Positions 52,219 through 62,166 are shown, counted from the stretch's first letter. The stretch: DNA of 64,000 nt from Ferriphaselus amnicola (GCF_000974685.2 NZ_AP018738.1:2418001-2482000), one strand, 5' to 3'. Made by a program: numbers and translations. Notes: generated by a model not told the origin, from the sequence alone.

Positions 52219-54879
52219 TTAAACCGTCACCGGGTTCGGCTTGTCGGGGTTGATGTTGTACAGCGCAATGGCGCGGCTCACTTCGCTGGCGGCGATACCA
52301 CCTTCGTCGGCCAGCGCCTTCAGTGCGGCAACTGCGACGTAGTAGCGATCCACCTCGAAGAAGTGGCGCAGCTTCTTACGCGAATCGGAACGACCGAAAC
52401 CGTCTGTGCCCAGCACGGTATAGAGTTGCGGCACGAAAGCGCGGATCTGATCGGCGTAGCTCTTGATGTAGTCGGTCGCAGCGATCACTGGGCCGTTACG
52501 ATCAGCCAGACACTGTTCGACATAGCTGATACGCGGAGCAGCTTCGGGATGGAGCATGTTCCAGCGCTCAGAATCGAGTCCTTCGCGGCGCAGTTCGTTG
52601 AAGCTGGTGACGCTCCACACATCGGCGGCCACCCCAAAATCTTGCGCCAGCAACTCACCCGCCGCGATGACTTCACGCAGGATGGTGCCGCAACCCATGA
52701 GTTGAACGCGAGGCTGGTCGGCCGCACCTTCACTCGCACTGAACAGGTACATGCCCTTGACGATGCCCTCTTCCGCGCCTTGCGGCATGGCGGGGTGAGC
52801 GTAGTTCTCATTCATAACCGTCAGGTAATAGAACACGTCTTCCTGCTCAACGTACATGCGGCGCATACCGTCACGCACGATGACCGCCAGTTCATAGGCG
52901 AAAGTCGGATCGTAGCTCACGCAATTCGGGATCATCGCTGCCATCAGGTGGCTATGGCCATCTTGGTGCTGCAAACCTTCACCGTTCAGCGTGGTGCGAC
53001 CCGCCGTGCCACCGACCATGAAGCCGCGCGCGCGCAGATCACCCGCCGCCCAAGCCATGTCGCCGATGCGCTGGAAGCCAAACATCGAGTAATAAATGTA
53101 GAACGGGATCATCGCCACGCCGTGATTGGCGTAAGCCGTCGCCGCCGCGATCCAGTCGGCCATGCCGCCCGCTTCGTTGATACCTTCTTGCAGGATCTGG
53201 CCAGTCTTATCTTCCTTGTAATACATCAGCTGGTCGGCATCCTGCGGGGTGTACAACTGGCCCACCTGCGAGAAGATGCCGAGCTGACGGAACATGCCTT
53301 CCATACCGAAGGTACGCGACTCATCCGGCACGATCGGCACAACTTGCTTACCAATCTGCTTGTCCTTCACCAACGCGCCGAGCAAACGGACAAAGGCCAT
53401 CGTCGTAGAGATCTCACGACCATCCGTACCTTTGATCAAAGCATCGAAACCTTCGCTGGAAGGCATAGGCAGCGGGCTAGCGACAGGATTACGTGCAGGA
53501 ACAGCCCCCATCTTCGCGCTGCGCTCACGCAGATATTTGGCCTCAAGGCTATCTTCGGCAGGTCGGACAAAGGGCAGATTCGCCAATTGATCGTCAGCCA
53601 CCGGAATGTTGAAACGATCACGGAATTCGCGCAGCGACTCGCCGTCCATCTTCTTCTGCTGGTGAGTGGGGTTCTGCGCCTCACCGGACGAACCCATGCC
53701 GTAGCCCTTCACCGTTTTGGCGAGAATCACGGTCGGCTGGCCGGTATGCTTAGATGCTGCTGCATAAGCTGCGAACACCTTGTGCGGATCGTGACCGCCA
53801 CGGTTCAAACGCCAGATCTCGTCGTCCGACATGTCGGCGACCAACTCCAGCAACTCAGGATATTTGCCAAAGAAATACTTACGCACATAGGCGCCGTCCT
53901 TGGACTTGTAGGTCTGGTACTCACCATCCACCACTTCTTCCATGCGCTTGAGCAGCAAGCCAGTCTTGTCCTTGGCCAGCAAGCGATCCCACTTACCGCC
54001 CCAGATCACCTTGATGACGTTCCAGCCAGCACCACGGAACACGCCTTCCAACTCTTGGATGATCTTGCCGTTGCCGCGCACTGGGCCATCTAAACGTTGC
54101 AGGTTACAGTTGATGACGAAGATCAGGTTGTCCAGTTTCTCGCGTCCGGCCATCGAGATCGCGCCCAGCGATTCCGGCTCATCGGTCTCGCCGTCGCCCA
54201 GATACGCCCAGACCTTACGGCCATCGGTGCTGGCCAAGCCGCGATGTTGCAGATAGCGCATGAAACGCGCTTGGTAAATCGCCATCAGCGGGCCAAGACC
54301 CATGGACACGGTGGGGAACTGCCAAAAGTTCGGCATCAACCACGGATGCGGATAGGAAGACAGGCCGTCACCGTCCACTTCTTGACGGAACTTGTACAGT
54401 TGCGCCTCGGAAATGCGGCCTTCCATAAAGGCGCGCGCGTACATACCTGGCGAAGAGTGACCTTGGAAATACACCAGATCGCCTCCGTGCGTATCGGTCT
54501 TACCGTGGAAGAAGTGGTTGAAGCCCACGTCATACAAGGTCGCCGCCGAGGCAAAGCTGGCGATGTGGCCGCCCAACTCCGACGACTCCTTGTTGGCGTT
54601 CAGAATGATCGCCATCGCATTCCAGCGCATCAGCGCACGGATACGGTGTTCCAATTCATGGTTGCCGGTAGAGCGCTCTTCCTTGGCCAACGGGATGCTG
54701 TTGACGTAAGGCGTGGTTGCGCTGATCGGCACATCGTCGCCTGCGATGCGCGCTTGATGAATCAGCTGACTAATCAGGTAATGGGCGCGCTCGGCACCTT
54801 CGTGCTCCAGCACGGAATTGAGCGCGTCCAGCCACTCTTTGGTTTCCTGTGGATCGTTATCGGGTAATTGTGTCGCCAT
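52219..54879 (-). CDS. aceE: pyruvate dehydrogenase E1, homodimeric
   Basis: The ATG at 54879 gives 886 aa, matching E. coli AceE (887). The frame continues to 54927 but overlaps the next gene. Thiamine-diphosphate-binding motif GDGETDEPESLGAISMAG...NCN (about residues 230-262), the HGGDLVYFQGHSSPG loop and the transketolase-like central and C-terminal domains are present. It decarboxylates pyruvate and reductively acetylates E2 lipoyl groups, linking glycolysis to the TCA cycle. Confidence 0.97.
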   Translation of the reverse strand: MATQLPDNDPQETKEWLDALNSVLEHEGAERAHYLISQLIHQARIAGDDVPISATTPYVNSIPLAKEERSTGNHELEHRIRALMRWNAMAIILNANKESSELGGHIASFASAATLYDVGFNHFFHGKTDTHGGDLVYFQGHSSPGMYARAFMEGRISEAQLYKFRQEVDGDGLSSYPHPWLMPNFWQFPTVSMGLGPLMAIYQARFMRYLQHRGLASTDGRKVWAYLGDGETDEPESLGAISMAGREKLDNLIFVINCNLQRLDGPVRGNGKIIQELEGVFRGAGWNVIKVIWGGKWDRLLAKDKTGLLLKRMEEVVDGEYQTYKSKDGAYVRKYFFGKYPELLELVADMSDDEIWRLNRGGHDPHKVFAAYAAASKHTGQPTVILAKTVKGYGMGSSGEAQNPTHQQKKMDGESLREFRDRFNIPVADDQLANLPFVRPAEDSLEAKYLRERSAKMGAVPARNPVASPLPMPSSEGFDALIKGTDGREISTTMAFVRLLGALVKDKQIGKQVVPIVPDESRTFGMEGMFRQLGIFSQVGQLYTPQDADQLMYYKEDKTGQILQEGINEAGGMADWIAAATAYANHGVAMIPFYIYYSMFGFQRIGDMAWAAGDLRARGFMVGGTAGRTTLNGEGLQHQDGHSHLMAAMIPNCVSYDPTFAYELAVIVRDGMRRMYVEQEDVFYYLTVMNENYAHPAMPQGAEEGIVKGMYLFSASEGAADQPRVQLMGCGTILREVIAAGELLAQDFGVAADVWSVTSFNELRREGLDSERWNMLHPEAAPRISYVEQCLADRNGPVIAATDYIKSYADQIRAFVPQLYTVLGTDGFGRSDSRKKLRHFFEVDRYYVAVAALKALADEGGIAASEVSRAIALYNINPDKPNPVTV

Positions 54880-54899
54880 CTTGCTCTCCAAAAAACTCG

Positions 54900-55487
54900 T
54901 TATGCGCGCGCCCGTACAGCGGCGCAATGGATAATTTCGTGCTCGGTAATCAACTTATCTACCTTGCGGTCGGTCGGCTCTTGCGGAATGCCTTCCACCA
55001 ATTGCAGCGAAAACGCCGCAGCTACCAGCGCTGGCTGATGTGACAGCCGCGCCAAAAATTTGTCATAGAACCCGCCACCGTAGCCTAGTCTGGCACCATC
55101 TCGACCAAATGCCACTCCCGGTAACAGGATGAAATCGATCCCCGCCAGATCAGCCAATTCACAACGCGCCGGAATCGGCTCACGGATACCGTAACTGCCC
55201 ATTTCGATCTGACCCTCCAGATCACTCACGCGATAGACATCCAGCTGTCGAGTCGCTCGGTTCACGCGCGGCAAGAGCAACTGTTTGCCATCCGCCATTA
55301 CCCGACTCACCCATCCATCGCTTTCAAATTCAGCGCCAAAACTCATCAAGCCCATCACTGAATGCGCCGCGACATATTCGGGCAGATCGGCAATTTTCCC
55401 TGAAATTTCAAGGCTCAGTCGCTTTCTATCCGGTAAGGAAAGCGATTCGCGCCCCGCGATTATACGTTGCCTGATGCCCTGCTTCAT
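54900..55487 (-). CDS. 5-formyltetrahydrofolate cyclo-ligase
   Basis: This 195-aa protein, counted from the ATG at 55487, begins MKQGIRQRIIAGRESL. A GTG at 55502 overlapping the upstream stop (GTGA) is an equally possible start. The folate cyclo-ligase motifs LLPGVAFGRDGARLGYGGGFYD and Lys/Arg-rich N-terminal helix are present. It converts 5-formyl-THF to 5,10-methenyl-THF with ATP. In gammaproteobacteria it is often linked to the 6S RNA gene; no 6S RNA was recognised here in the 20-bp gap to aceE. Confidence 0.9.
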   Translation of the reverse strand: MKQGIRQRIIAGRESLSLPDRKRLSLEISGKIADLPEYVAAHSVMGLMSFGAEFESDGWVSRVMADGKQLLLPRVNRATRQLDVYRVSDLEGQIEMGSYGIREPIPARCELADLAGIDFILLPGVAFGRDGARLGYGGGFYDKFLARLSHQPALVAAAFSLQLVEGIPQEPTDRKVDKLITEHEIIHCAAVRARA

Positions 55488-55498
55488 AGCCTGCGCAG

Positions 55499-55804
55499 TC
55501 ACGACTGTACCGCCGCCTTTGCCCAAATCACCAAACTGTCGGCATCTTCGAGTATCTCCACAGGAACCTCGCGGTAATTCTGCAAAACCTGTTTTTCGGA
55601 AGGCGCAAACACCTCAGCGTGACGATCAAGGTACCCAGCGAGGGTCGCCGGATGTGTTTTAAAGTACAAACGCCCATCAAAAACGATGCCAAAGAACACC
55701 TTCCCCGAATACAAACCGTAGCCACCGAACATGCGCTTGCTGCGTAGCTCGGGCAGAGTGGCGAGCCGCTCTAGAACAAAGGGAAGGAAGGAATCGACGG
55801 GCAT
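55499..55804 (-). CDS. TfoX N-terminal domain protein
   Basis: This 101-aa protein has the TfoX_N pattern: LPELRSKRMFGGYGLYSGKVFFGIVFDGRLYFKT, split into shorter quotes as RSKRMFGGYGLY and VFFGIVFDGRLYFK. The TfoX/Sxy family regulates natural competence in some gammaproteobacteria, but stand-alone TfoX_N proteins are widespread and mostly uncharacterised. It lies between ilvA and the folate gene on the same strand. Confidence 0.85.
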   Translation of the reverse strand: MPVDSFLPFVLERLATLPELRSKRMFGGYGLYSGKVFFGIVFDGRLYFKTHPATLAGYLDRHAEVFAPSEKQVLQNYREVPVEILEDADSLVIWAKAAVQS

Positions 55805-55812
55805 GTCCCGAG

Positions 55813-57330
55813 CTATCCCAAGAATAGGCGGTAGGCGGGATTCTCGCTTTCATCCCAGTACGGGTAGCCGAGGCCGTCGAGGAAAGCGCGCAGGGCATCT
55901 TTATCGTGGTGCGGAACTTGCATCCCAACCAACACGCGACCGTAATCCGCCCCGTGGTTGCGGTAGTGGAACAGGCTGATGTTCCAGTTGTGGCTCATGC
56001 GATTCAGAAAATTCATCAATGCACCGGGGCGCTCTGGGAATTCGAAACGGAACAGGATCTCGTCGCTGACGCCCGCCGAATGCCCGCCGACGAGATGACG
56101 CAGATGCAGCTTGGCCATTTCGTTGTCGGTGAGGTCAAGCGTGCGCAGTTCGTTCTGTTGCAGCGTGGCGACCAACGTGGCCGTTTCAGCGGGATCTTTC
56201 ACTTGCACGCCGACGAAGACCTGCGCCGCTTTCGGGTCGGCAAAGCGATAGTTGAATTCAGTGATGTTGCGGCTACCCAATAAGGTGCAGAACTGGCGGA
56301 AGCTGCCCGGTGTCTCGGGGATAGTAACTGCAAGTATGGCTTCTCGTTTCTCGCCAATCTCGGCACGTTCCGCAACAAAGCGCAGGCGATCGAAATTCAT
56401 GTTCGCACCGCAAGCGACCGGGATCAACGTCTTACCTGTGAGCTTTTCACGCTTGGCGTAGAGTTTGGCACCGGCCACGGCAAGCGCGCCTGCGGGTTCG
56501 AGAATGGAGCGAGTATCTTGGAACACATCCTTGATGGCGGCGCACACGGCATCGGTATCCACGCGCACGATCTCGTCCACGTAATGCTGGCAGACACGGA
56601 AGGTCTCTTCGCCGACCAGCTTGACCGCCGTGCCGTCCGAGAACAAGCCGACATCGTTCAGCTGCACGCGTTGACCCGCTTGCATCGATTGGAACATGGC
56701 ATCGGAGTCGTTGGTCTGCACGCCGATCACTTTGATATCGGGGCGCACTTGTTTGACATAGGCGGCCACGCCCGCGATCAATCCGCCGCCGCCGATGGCG
56801 CAGAAGATGGCGTGGATGGGAGCTTGGTGCTGGCGCAGGATCTCCATGCCGACCGTTCCTTGCCCGGCGATCACATCGGGATCGTCGAAAGGATGGACAA
56901 AGGTAAGCTGCCTTTCTTTTTCCAGAGCATAGGCTCGGGTGCAGGCATCGCTGTAGCTATCACCGAACAATACAATCTCGATGGCATCCTGACCGAAATG
57001 ACGCACCGCGTCGATCTTCACTTGTGGGGTAGTGGTCGGCATCACGATGACGGCCTTGCAGCCCAAACGATGCGCGGACAGCGCCACGCCTTGCGCATGA
57101 TTACCTGCCGAGGCAGCGATCACGCCACGCTGAAGCTGCGCCGGCGTAAGTTGAGCCATCTTGTTATACGCGCCGCGCAGCTTGAACGAGAACACGGGCT
57201 GCATGTCTTCGCGCTTGAACAACAAGGTGTTGCCGATGCGAGCGGAAAGATTGGGCGCAGCTTCTAGCGGGGTTTCGATAGCCACGTCATAGACACGGGC
57301 GGTAAGAATGCGCTTCAGATAATCTTGCAT
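55813..57330 (-). CDS. ilvA: threonine ammonia-lyase, biosynthetic
   Basis: This 505-aa protein has the PLP-binding Lys in [12 protein letters not shown], the phosphate-binding [21 protein letters not shown], and two C-terminal ACT-like domains (about residues 330-410 and 425-500) that bind isoleucine and valine for feedback control. It deaminates threonine to 2-oxobutanoate, the first step of isoleucine synthesis. It is divergent from rpiA. No attenuator leader was identified. Confidence 0.96.
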   Translation of the reverse strand: MQDYLKRILTARVYDVAIETPLEAAPNLSARIGNTLLFKREDMQPVFSFKLRGAYNKMAQLTPAQLQRGVIAASAGNHAQGVALSAHRLGCKAVIVMPTTTPQVKIDAVRHFGQDAIEIVLFGDSYSDACTRAYALEKERQLTFVHPFDDPDVIAGQGTVGMEILRQHQAPIHAIFCAIGGGGLIAGVAAYVKQVRPDIKVIGVQTNDSDAMFQSMQAGQRVQLNDVGLFSDGTAVKLVGEETFRVCQHYVDEIVRVDTDAVCAAIKDVFQDTRSILEPAGALAVAGAKLYAKREKLTGKTLIPVACGANMNFDRLRFVAERAEIGEKREAILAVTIPETPGSFRQFCTLLGSRNITEFNYRFADPKAAQVFVGVQVKDPAETATLVATLQQNELRTLDLTDNEMAKLHLRHLVGGHSAGVSDEILFRFEFPERPGALMNFLNRMSHNWNISLFHYRNHGADYGRVLVGMQVPHHDKDALRAFLDGLGYPYWDESENPAYRLFLG

Positions 57331-57474
57331 AGTCGATGGGTAACGGTCAGATTGGGCGCAAGATTAGCAGGAATTGATCCGCCTCCCAAGATTTTCGGGG
57401 ATTCCACGGTTTCTAAATTCATCGATTCCTGCAATAATCCGCGCACAAACAAGAAAACCAAAAGGGGCAAAACC

Positions 57475-58134
57475 ATGACACAGGACGAATTGAAACTAGC
57501 GGTCGCCAAGGCAGCCATCGCATATGTTCCCAACGATTGCATCGTAGGTGTGGGCACCGGCTCCACCGCCAATTTCTTCATCGACGAGCTAGGAAAGATC
57601 AAGCACAAGATACGCGGCGCGGTCGCCAGCTCAGAGGCTTCTGCCAAGCGTTTGCAAGGTCACGGCATCGAAGTGATCTCCCTGAATGACGCGGGCGAGT
57701 TGCCGGTGTATGTGGACGGCGCTGACGAGATCACCCGCAATATGCATATGACCAAGGGCGGCGGCGGCGCGCTGACGCGCGAGAAGATCGTGGCGGCGGC
57801 CAGCAAAAAATTCATCTGTCTGTGCGATGCCAGTAAGCTAGTGGACGTGTTGGGCAAGTTCCCGCTGCCAGTGGAAGTGATCCCGATGGCACGCAGCTAT
57901 GTAGCTCGCGAACTGGTACGCTTGGGTGGACAACCGCAGTTGCGTACCGGCTTCACCACCGACAATGGCAATCTGATCCTTGATGTCCACGGACTCAGCA
58001 TCCTGAATCCAGTCGAGTTGGAAACGGCGATCAACCACTTGCCCGGCGTGGTGACCAACGGCTTGTTCGCACGCCGTCCAGCGGATGTGCTGTTGCTAGG
58101 CACCGCTGAAGGCGTTCAGACCTTGACCGCTTGA
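57475..58134 (+). CDS. rpiA: ribose-5-phosphate isomerase A
   Basis: The ATG at 57475 with AAGGGG upstream gives 219 aa; the frame opens further upstream in the ilvA promoter region. It has the RpiA motifs [24 protein letters not shown] and [13 protein letters not shown]. It interconverts ribose 5-phosphate and ribulose 5-phosphate in the pentose phosphate pathway. Confidence 0.97.
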   Translation: MTQDELKLAVAKAAIAYVPNDCIVGVGTGSTANFFIDELGKIKHKIRGAVASSEASAKRLQGHGIEVISLNDAGELPVYVDGADEITRNMHMTKGGGGALTREKIVAAASKKFICLCDASKLVDVLGKFPLPVEVIPMARSYVARELVRLGGQPQLRTGFTTDNGNLILDVHGLSILNPVELETAINHLPGVVTNGLFARRPADVLLLGTAEGVQTLTA

Positions 58135-58198
58135 GCATCACCAACCATCACTTGCAGCCATACACTTCACGGCTTAGCCGAAAGTTTTGAGGAAGACC

Positions 58199-58909
58199 AT
58201 GATTACCACTGAACACACTTCTAAACAGTTTGATGCCGAACTCGAAGCAGTGCGCGCGCGCGTGCTGCAAATGGGCGGGTTGGTGGAAAATCAGATTCGA
58301 CTGGCGGTCGAAGCCTTGACCAGCGGCGATCTGGATCTGATGAATCGCGTCGTCGCCGACGATCACCGCGTCAATGCGATGGAAGTCGAAATCGACGAAA
58401 CCTGCGGTCAAATCATCGCCCGTCGCCAACCTGCCGCCGGTGACTTGCGCATGGTGATGACGGTCATCAAGACCATTACCGACCTCGAACGTATCGGCGA
58501 CGAAGCTGCCAAGATCGCCCGCATGGCCAAATTGCTGGCACAACGCGAACGCTTGAATCTACCCCGTTACAACGAGATCAAGCACGCCGCCGACATCACG
58601 CTGGATATGCTGCGCAAGTCGCTGGATGCCTTTGCTCGTCTCGATTTACAAACGGCGGCTCAGGTCGTGCGTCAGGACGAACTGGTGGACGAGGAATTCC
58701 GCGCCATCATGCGCTACCTCATCACCTTCATGATGGAAGACCCGCGCACCATCTCCACTTCGCTGGAAATTCTGTTCGTGGCCAAGGCTATCGAACGCAT
58801 CGGCGACCACGCCCAAAACATGTCGGAATACGTCATCTACATGGTCAAGGGACGCGACGTGCGCCACGTCACCGTTGAAGAGATCGAACGCGAAGCTGCT
58901 TCCAGCTAA
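58199..58909 (+). CDS. phoU: phosphate signalling regulator PhoU
   Basis: The ATG at 58199 has GAGGAAG upstream and gives 236 aa. Two PhoU three-helix repeats are visible, with the paired motifs DLERIGDEAAKIA (residues ~96-108) and AIERIGDHAQNMSEYVIYM. PhoU signals between the Pst transporter and PhoR. No pst genes are in the window; it is followed closely by a Ppx/GppA gene, a common partner in polyphosphate metabolism. Confidence 0.95.
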   Translation: MITTEHTSKQFDAELEAVRARVLQMGGLVENQIRLAVEALTSGDLDLMNRVVADDHRVNAMEVEIDETCGQIIARRQPAAGDLRMVMTVIKTITDLERIGDEAAKIARMAKLLAQRERLNLPRYNEIKHAADITLDMLRKSLDAFARLDLQTAAQVVRQDELVDEEFRAIMRYLITFMMEDPRTISTSLEILFVAKAIERIGDHAQNMSEYVIYMVKGRDVRHVTVEEIEREAASS

Positions 58910-58919
58910 GTAGGTTCGC

Positions 58920-59849
58920 GTGTCGAGTTCTCCTGTTCTGGCCGCGATCGACCTCGGCTCCAACAGCTTCCGCCTGCAATTCGCCCGCGTCGAACATGGG
59001 CAGCTGGTGCTGATCGATGGCCTGCGTGAGCCGGTGCGACTAGCGGGCGGGCTGGATGCCAATGGCGACCTCGAACCCGCCTCACGTGACCGCGCGCTTG
59101 CCTGCCTGAATCGCTTCCGTGAATTGCTGGAACAGATGGCCCCCAACGCCGTACGCGTAGTCGCCACCAACACCCTGCGCATCGCCAACAACTCCGCCGA
59201 ATTTCTGCCGCAAGCGGAGGCCGCGTTAGGCTTGCCCATTGAGATCATCCCCGGCACCGAAGAAGCGCGACTCATTTATCTCGGGGTTGCCCACAGCCTA
59301 CCCGCCACCTTCGAGAAACGTCTGGTGATGGACATCGGCGGCGGCTCGACCGAATTCATCATCGGTAGCGGCTTTGCCACTCACCGCCTGACTAGCTTAC
59401 AGATGGGCTGCGTCGGATACAGCCGCCGTTTCTTCCCTGATGGGCGCATCACCGCTGACAATCTGGCACAGGCAGTCAGCGCAGCGCATGCCGTGTTGCA
59501 GCCTATCATCGATAACTTCTCCCAAGCGAATTGGGATATTGCCTATGGCTCGGCAGGCACAGCTTGTGTCGTTGGACAGATTCTGAAGCTCAACGGTTAC
59601 AGCGACGGCAACCTGACACGCTCCGCACTGGATGCAATGTACGCTCGACTGATCGAGCTGGGCAATGCCGCCAAACTCGACCTGACCGGCATCAAGCCGG
59701 ATCGCGTCCCAGTCCTACCCGGCGGCTTCGCCATCCTCTACGCCGTATTCCTCGCTCTAGGCATTGAACGTATGCACCCCGCCGAAAGTGCCTTGCGCGA
59801 AGGTGTGTTACAAGATTTGCTTAGCGCCTCCGGCTTACGCGACAAATAA
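58920..59849 (+). CDS. Ppx/GppA-family phosphatase
   Basis: This 309-aa protein starts with GTG at 58920, 10 bp after phoU. It has the actin-fold motifs AAIDLGSNSFRLQFA, IPGTEEARLIYLGV and LVMDIGGGSTEFIIGSG. The length corresponds to the catalytic N-terminal module only; the C-terminal HD-like module of ~500-aa Ppx is absent. It probably degrades polyphosphate or pppGpp. Its pairing with phoU favours polyphosphate. Confidence 0.92.
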   Translation: MSSSPVLAAIDLGSNSFRLQFARVEHGQLVLIDGLREPVRLAGGLDANGDLEPASRDRALACLNRFRELLEQMAPNAVRVVATNTLRIANNSAEFLPQAEAALGLPIEIIPGTEEARLIYLGVAHSLPATFEKRLVMDIGGGSTEFIIGSGFATHRLTSLQMGCVGYSRRFFPDGRITADNLAQAVSAAHAVLQPIIDNFSQANWDIAYGSAGTACVVGQILKLNGYSDGNLTRSALDAMYARLIELGNAAKLDLTGIKPDRVPVLPGGFAILYAVFLALGIERMHPAESALREGVLQDLLSASGLRDK

Positions 59850-59862
59850 CTCAGAATACTCG

Positions 59863-59891
59863 TTGACAACAACATCCCCACTCCTTAGGAT
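59863..59891 (+). promoter_or_regulatory. sigma-70 promoter of the LexA-like gene
   Basis: TTGACA and TAGGAT are separated by exactly 17 bp, 32 bp upstream of the GTG start at 59923. The -35 is a perfect consensus. Confidence 0.75.
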
Positions 59892-59896
59892 GCGCA

Positions 59897-59908
59897 GAAC
59901 ATTCGTTC
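59897..59908. promoter_or_regulatory. candidate LexA-like operator (GAAC-N4-GTTC)
   Basis: GAACATTCGTTC is a perfect inverted repeat right after the -10 box, where a bound repressor would block transcription start. Spacing and sequence resemble the GAAC-N4-GTTC boxes of some LexA proteins and differ from the E. coli CTGT-N8-ACAG box. Confidence 0.6.
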
Positions 59909-59922
59909 CTTAAAGGATTGCC

Positions 59923-60531
59923 GTGACTGATTTCAACACCCCGGATGCCAACTCCAGAGACGCTGAATACTTGGCCAAGCTCCAAGACTACTACGCCAAC
60001 TGGAAAAGCATCCCATCCTATGCCAAGCTGTGCGAAGTGTTCGGCATCGCCTCGAAGTCTTGGGTAAAAACGATACTGGAACGCTTGTGTAAGGCCGATT
60101 TCATCGAACGCACGCCGGACGGCGTATGGATACCAACTCGTCGGTTCTTTGCCCGACAGCTCGCCGAATCAACAGTGCAGGCAGGTATGCCCGTAGAGGT
60201 GTCCGCCACGCAAGGCGACTACATGGTCATCGATGAGATGCTGATCGAAGTGCCATCCAAAACCATTCTGATCACGGTAAAAGGAGACTCGATGATCGAA
60301 GCGGGCATTCATGATGGCGATGTCGCCGTGGTGGAAAAGCGCCCAATAGCGAACATCGGAGATATTGTCGTAGCCGTAGTCGATAATGATTACACGCTCA
60401 AGACGCTAGACAAAGAGGGAGGCGAGTTCGTCCTACGCCCAGCCAATTCCGCTTTCCCTGTCATTCGCCCCCATGGGTCACTAGAAATCTTCGGTGTATT
60501 GATTGGCCTCGTTCGCAAATATCAACGCTGA
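59923..60531 (+). CDS. LexA-like S24 autocleaving repressor
   Basis: This 202-aa protein has a GTG start at 59923. The N-terminal winged-HTH region (IPSYAKLCEVFGIASKSWVK) differs clearly from canonical LexA and is followed by WIPTRRFF. The C-terminal S24 domain is complete: cleavage site Ala87-Gly88, nucleophile Ser123 in KGDSMIEAGI, and Lys160 in DYTLKTL. It should self-cleave upon RecA activation and derepress targets, including itself. No recN/imuB-type gene is adjacent. Promoter and inverted-repeat operator precede it. Confidence 0.88.
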   Translation: MTDFNTPDANSRDAEYLAKLQDYYANWKSIPSYAKLCEVFGIASKSWVKTILERLCKADFIERTPDGVWIPTRRFFARQLAESTVQAGMPVEVSATQGDYMVIDEMLIEVPSKTILITVKGDSMIEAGIHDGDVAVVEKRPIANIGDIVVAVVDNDYTLKTLDKEGGEFVLRPANSAFPVIRPHGSLEIFGVLIGLVRKYQR

Positions 60532-60724
60532 CCGATCTGGTTCTATGAGGACCATACGCCTGATTGTCTCTGCCCCTCAACACGGTAGCCTTAACTGGCG
60601 ACTCAATTCAGCACGGAGTGCGATGCAAGGTAAAGAAAATCCTTAATTTTTCGAGCCGACTGCCGATGTTTCAGATCAGAACTCGCCTCGAACCGAAGAG
60701 GTGTACGGTTCCAGAAGGATGAAG

Positions 60725-61381
60725 ATGAACAAAAAATACCGAATCTTGTTAGTTGATGACCATGCGCTGTTTCGTGACGAAATGCGCGCATTACTCTCGC
60801 AGGAATCAGATATAGAGGTGGTCGGCGAGGCAGGTGATGGGCAGAGTGCCTTGCGTTTGGTCGACACACTCCAGCCAGATCTAGTTCTGCTTGACCTGAC
60901 CATGCCAGGAATCAGTGGCGTAGAAACCATCCGCAATATACGACGCAGCCACCCACAGACTCGCATCATCGTAATCACCGTACACAAATCCGACGAGTAT
61001 ATTCACGAAAGCCTGCGTGCAGGCGCCAATGGCTACCTGCTGAAAGAGTCCACGCATACCGAGTTGCGAATTGCCATTAGCAATGTCCTGCAAGGCAAAA
61101 TGTACCTCTGCCCAGATGTATCTGAGAAAGTGATCAACGGATATTTGGGATTAGACGGTGGTTACGGACCCAGCCATTCGCGCGACATCCTAACCACACG
61201 CGAGCGCGAGGTACTCAAGCTAATTGCCGAGAGCAACAGTAATCGGCAGATTTCAGAATATCTGGGTATCAGCATCAAGACTGTCGAAAAACATCGCGCC
61301 AATCTGATGAAGAAGTTGGGGATGCGCAACGCCGCCGCACTAACCACTTACGCCATCGAGAAAGGTTTGGTTGCCCTCTAG
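60725..61381 (+). CDS. NarL/FixJ-family response regulator
   Basis: The ATG at 60725 with AAGGA 7 bp upstream gives 218 aa; ATG codons at 60701 and 60719 are less well placed. The receiver domain is intact (D11/D12, phospho-acceptor D57 in LVLLDLTMP, K in LLKES). A LuxR-type HTH follows (LTTREREVLKLIAESNSNRQISEYLGISIKTVEKHR). The gene faces a sensor-kinase-like gene (61444-62166) across a 62-bp gap; they probably form a pair. Confidence 0.92.
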   Translation: MNKKYRILLVDDHALFRDEMRALLSQESDIEVVGEAGDGQSALRLVDTLQPDLVLLDLTMPGISGVETIRNIRRSHPQTRIIVITVHKSDEYIHESLRAGANGYLLKESTHTELRIAISNVLQGKMYLCPDVSEKVINGYLGLDGGYGPSHSRDILTTREREVLKLIAESNSNRQISEYLGISIKTVEKHRANLMKKLGMRNAAALTTYAIEKGLVAL

Positions 61382-61443
61382 CCTTCCATCAGAGATTCAA
61401 GAAGGTAGAAGGACCAGATCATCGCAAACGCTTCGTCTGCGGC

Positions 61444-62166
61444 CTAACGCACGGCAAACGTTGCCAAAGCTTTAGCTGACCAACTTACCCTGATCTGAGC
61501 TTCATTTCCCTCCTCAACACTGAGCTTGCATTTGCCGCCATAAAGTATGGCTCGCTCCCTGATGGAAAGTAAGTCGATGGACTCCTGTAGCTGTTCTGCT
61601 ACGACGGCCGCATCGCCCACACAGCTCGATACTTCCAAGACGAGCATACCGCCGACCGTATGTACATCGAGCGTGATCGAAGTGGCCGAATCCTCTTTGA
61701 GCAGCAACGCCACTGCCTCTTGCAGGATACGGAACAGCGTGATGCGCAGCACTGCTGGCACATCCTCTTCCTCGATATGCACATCTCGCTCGATCTTCAG
61801 ATCTGGGCGAGATTTCTCCAATCTCCGGAAGAACCAAGTCAGCGTGGCGAGCAAGCCCAGATCATCAAGAATCGAAGGTCTCAGGTCTGTGGAAATACGG
61901 CGCAACTCGGACAGCGAGTCCACCACGATTGGAATCAACCAGCGTATGGATTGCTCAGCCTTATCAGCGGAGCCGCCCTCGATCTGAGCCGCCGCCGCTT
62001 CCAGCGTAATCTTGACCAAACTCATCACTTGCCCGATTCCGCCGTGCAATTCGGTCGCGATGCGTTGCCGATCATGTTCCTGCTCGTCCAGCAGTTGCGC
62101 GAACATCAAGCGCAATCGCTGATCTGAACGACGCTCGCCATGATGTCCGTGCCCTTCAGTCGCCAT
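61444..62166 (-). CDS. degenerate HisKA_3-type histidine kinase, soluble
   Basis: The ATG at 62166 with GGGAG upstream gives 240 aa (GTG at 62172 is an alternative). There is no membrane or sensor domain: a short N-terminal tail leads to a dimerisation helix with HisKA_3-like RQRIATELHGGIGQVMSLVK. His41 is present but the acidic residue normally following it is Gly. The ATPase domain is recognisable (STDLRPSILDDLGLLATL, RILQEAVALLLKE) but the N-box Asn is missing and the GxG loop is weak. Phosphotransfer is doubtful; it may bind the adjacent response regulator or be a phosphatase. Confidence 0.75.
   Translation of the reverse strand: MATEGHGHHGERRSDQRLRLMFAQLLDEQEHDRQRIATELHGGIGQVMSLVKITLEAAAAQIEGGSADKAEQSIRWLIPIVVDSLSELRRISTDLRPSILDDLGLLATLTWFFRRLEKSRPDLKIERDVHIEEEDVPAVLRITLFRILQEAVALLLKEDSATSITLDVHTVGGMLVLEVSSCVGDAAVVAEQLQESIDLLSIRERAILYGGKCKLSVEEGNEAQIRVSWSAKALATFAVR

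Noticed and set aside
52189..54093. 634-aa plus-strand frame
   Set aside because: Antisense of aceE; high-GC third positions leave the complement open. No recognisable domain.
55499..55804. TfoX-like gene as the competence regulator matching pil and comM
   Set aside because: Only the N-terminal domain is present; family members of this type have no proven competence role, so the link is speculation.
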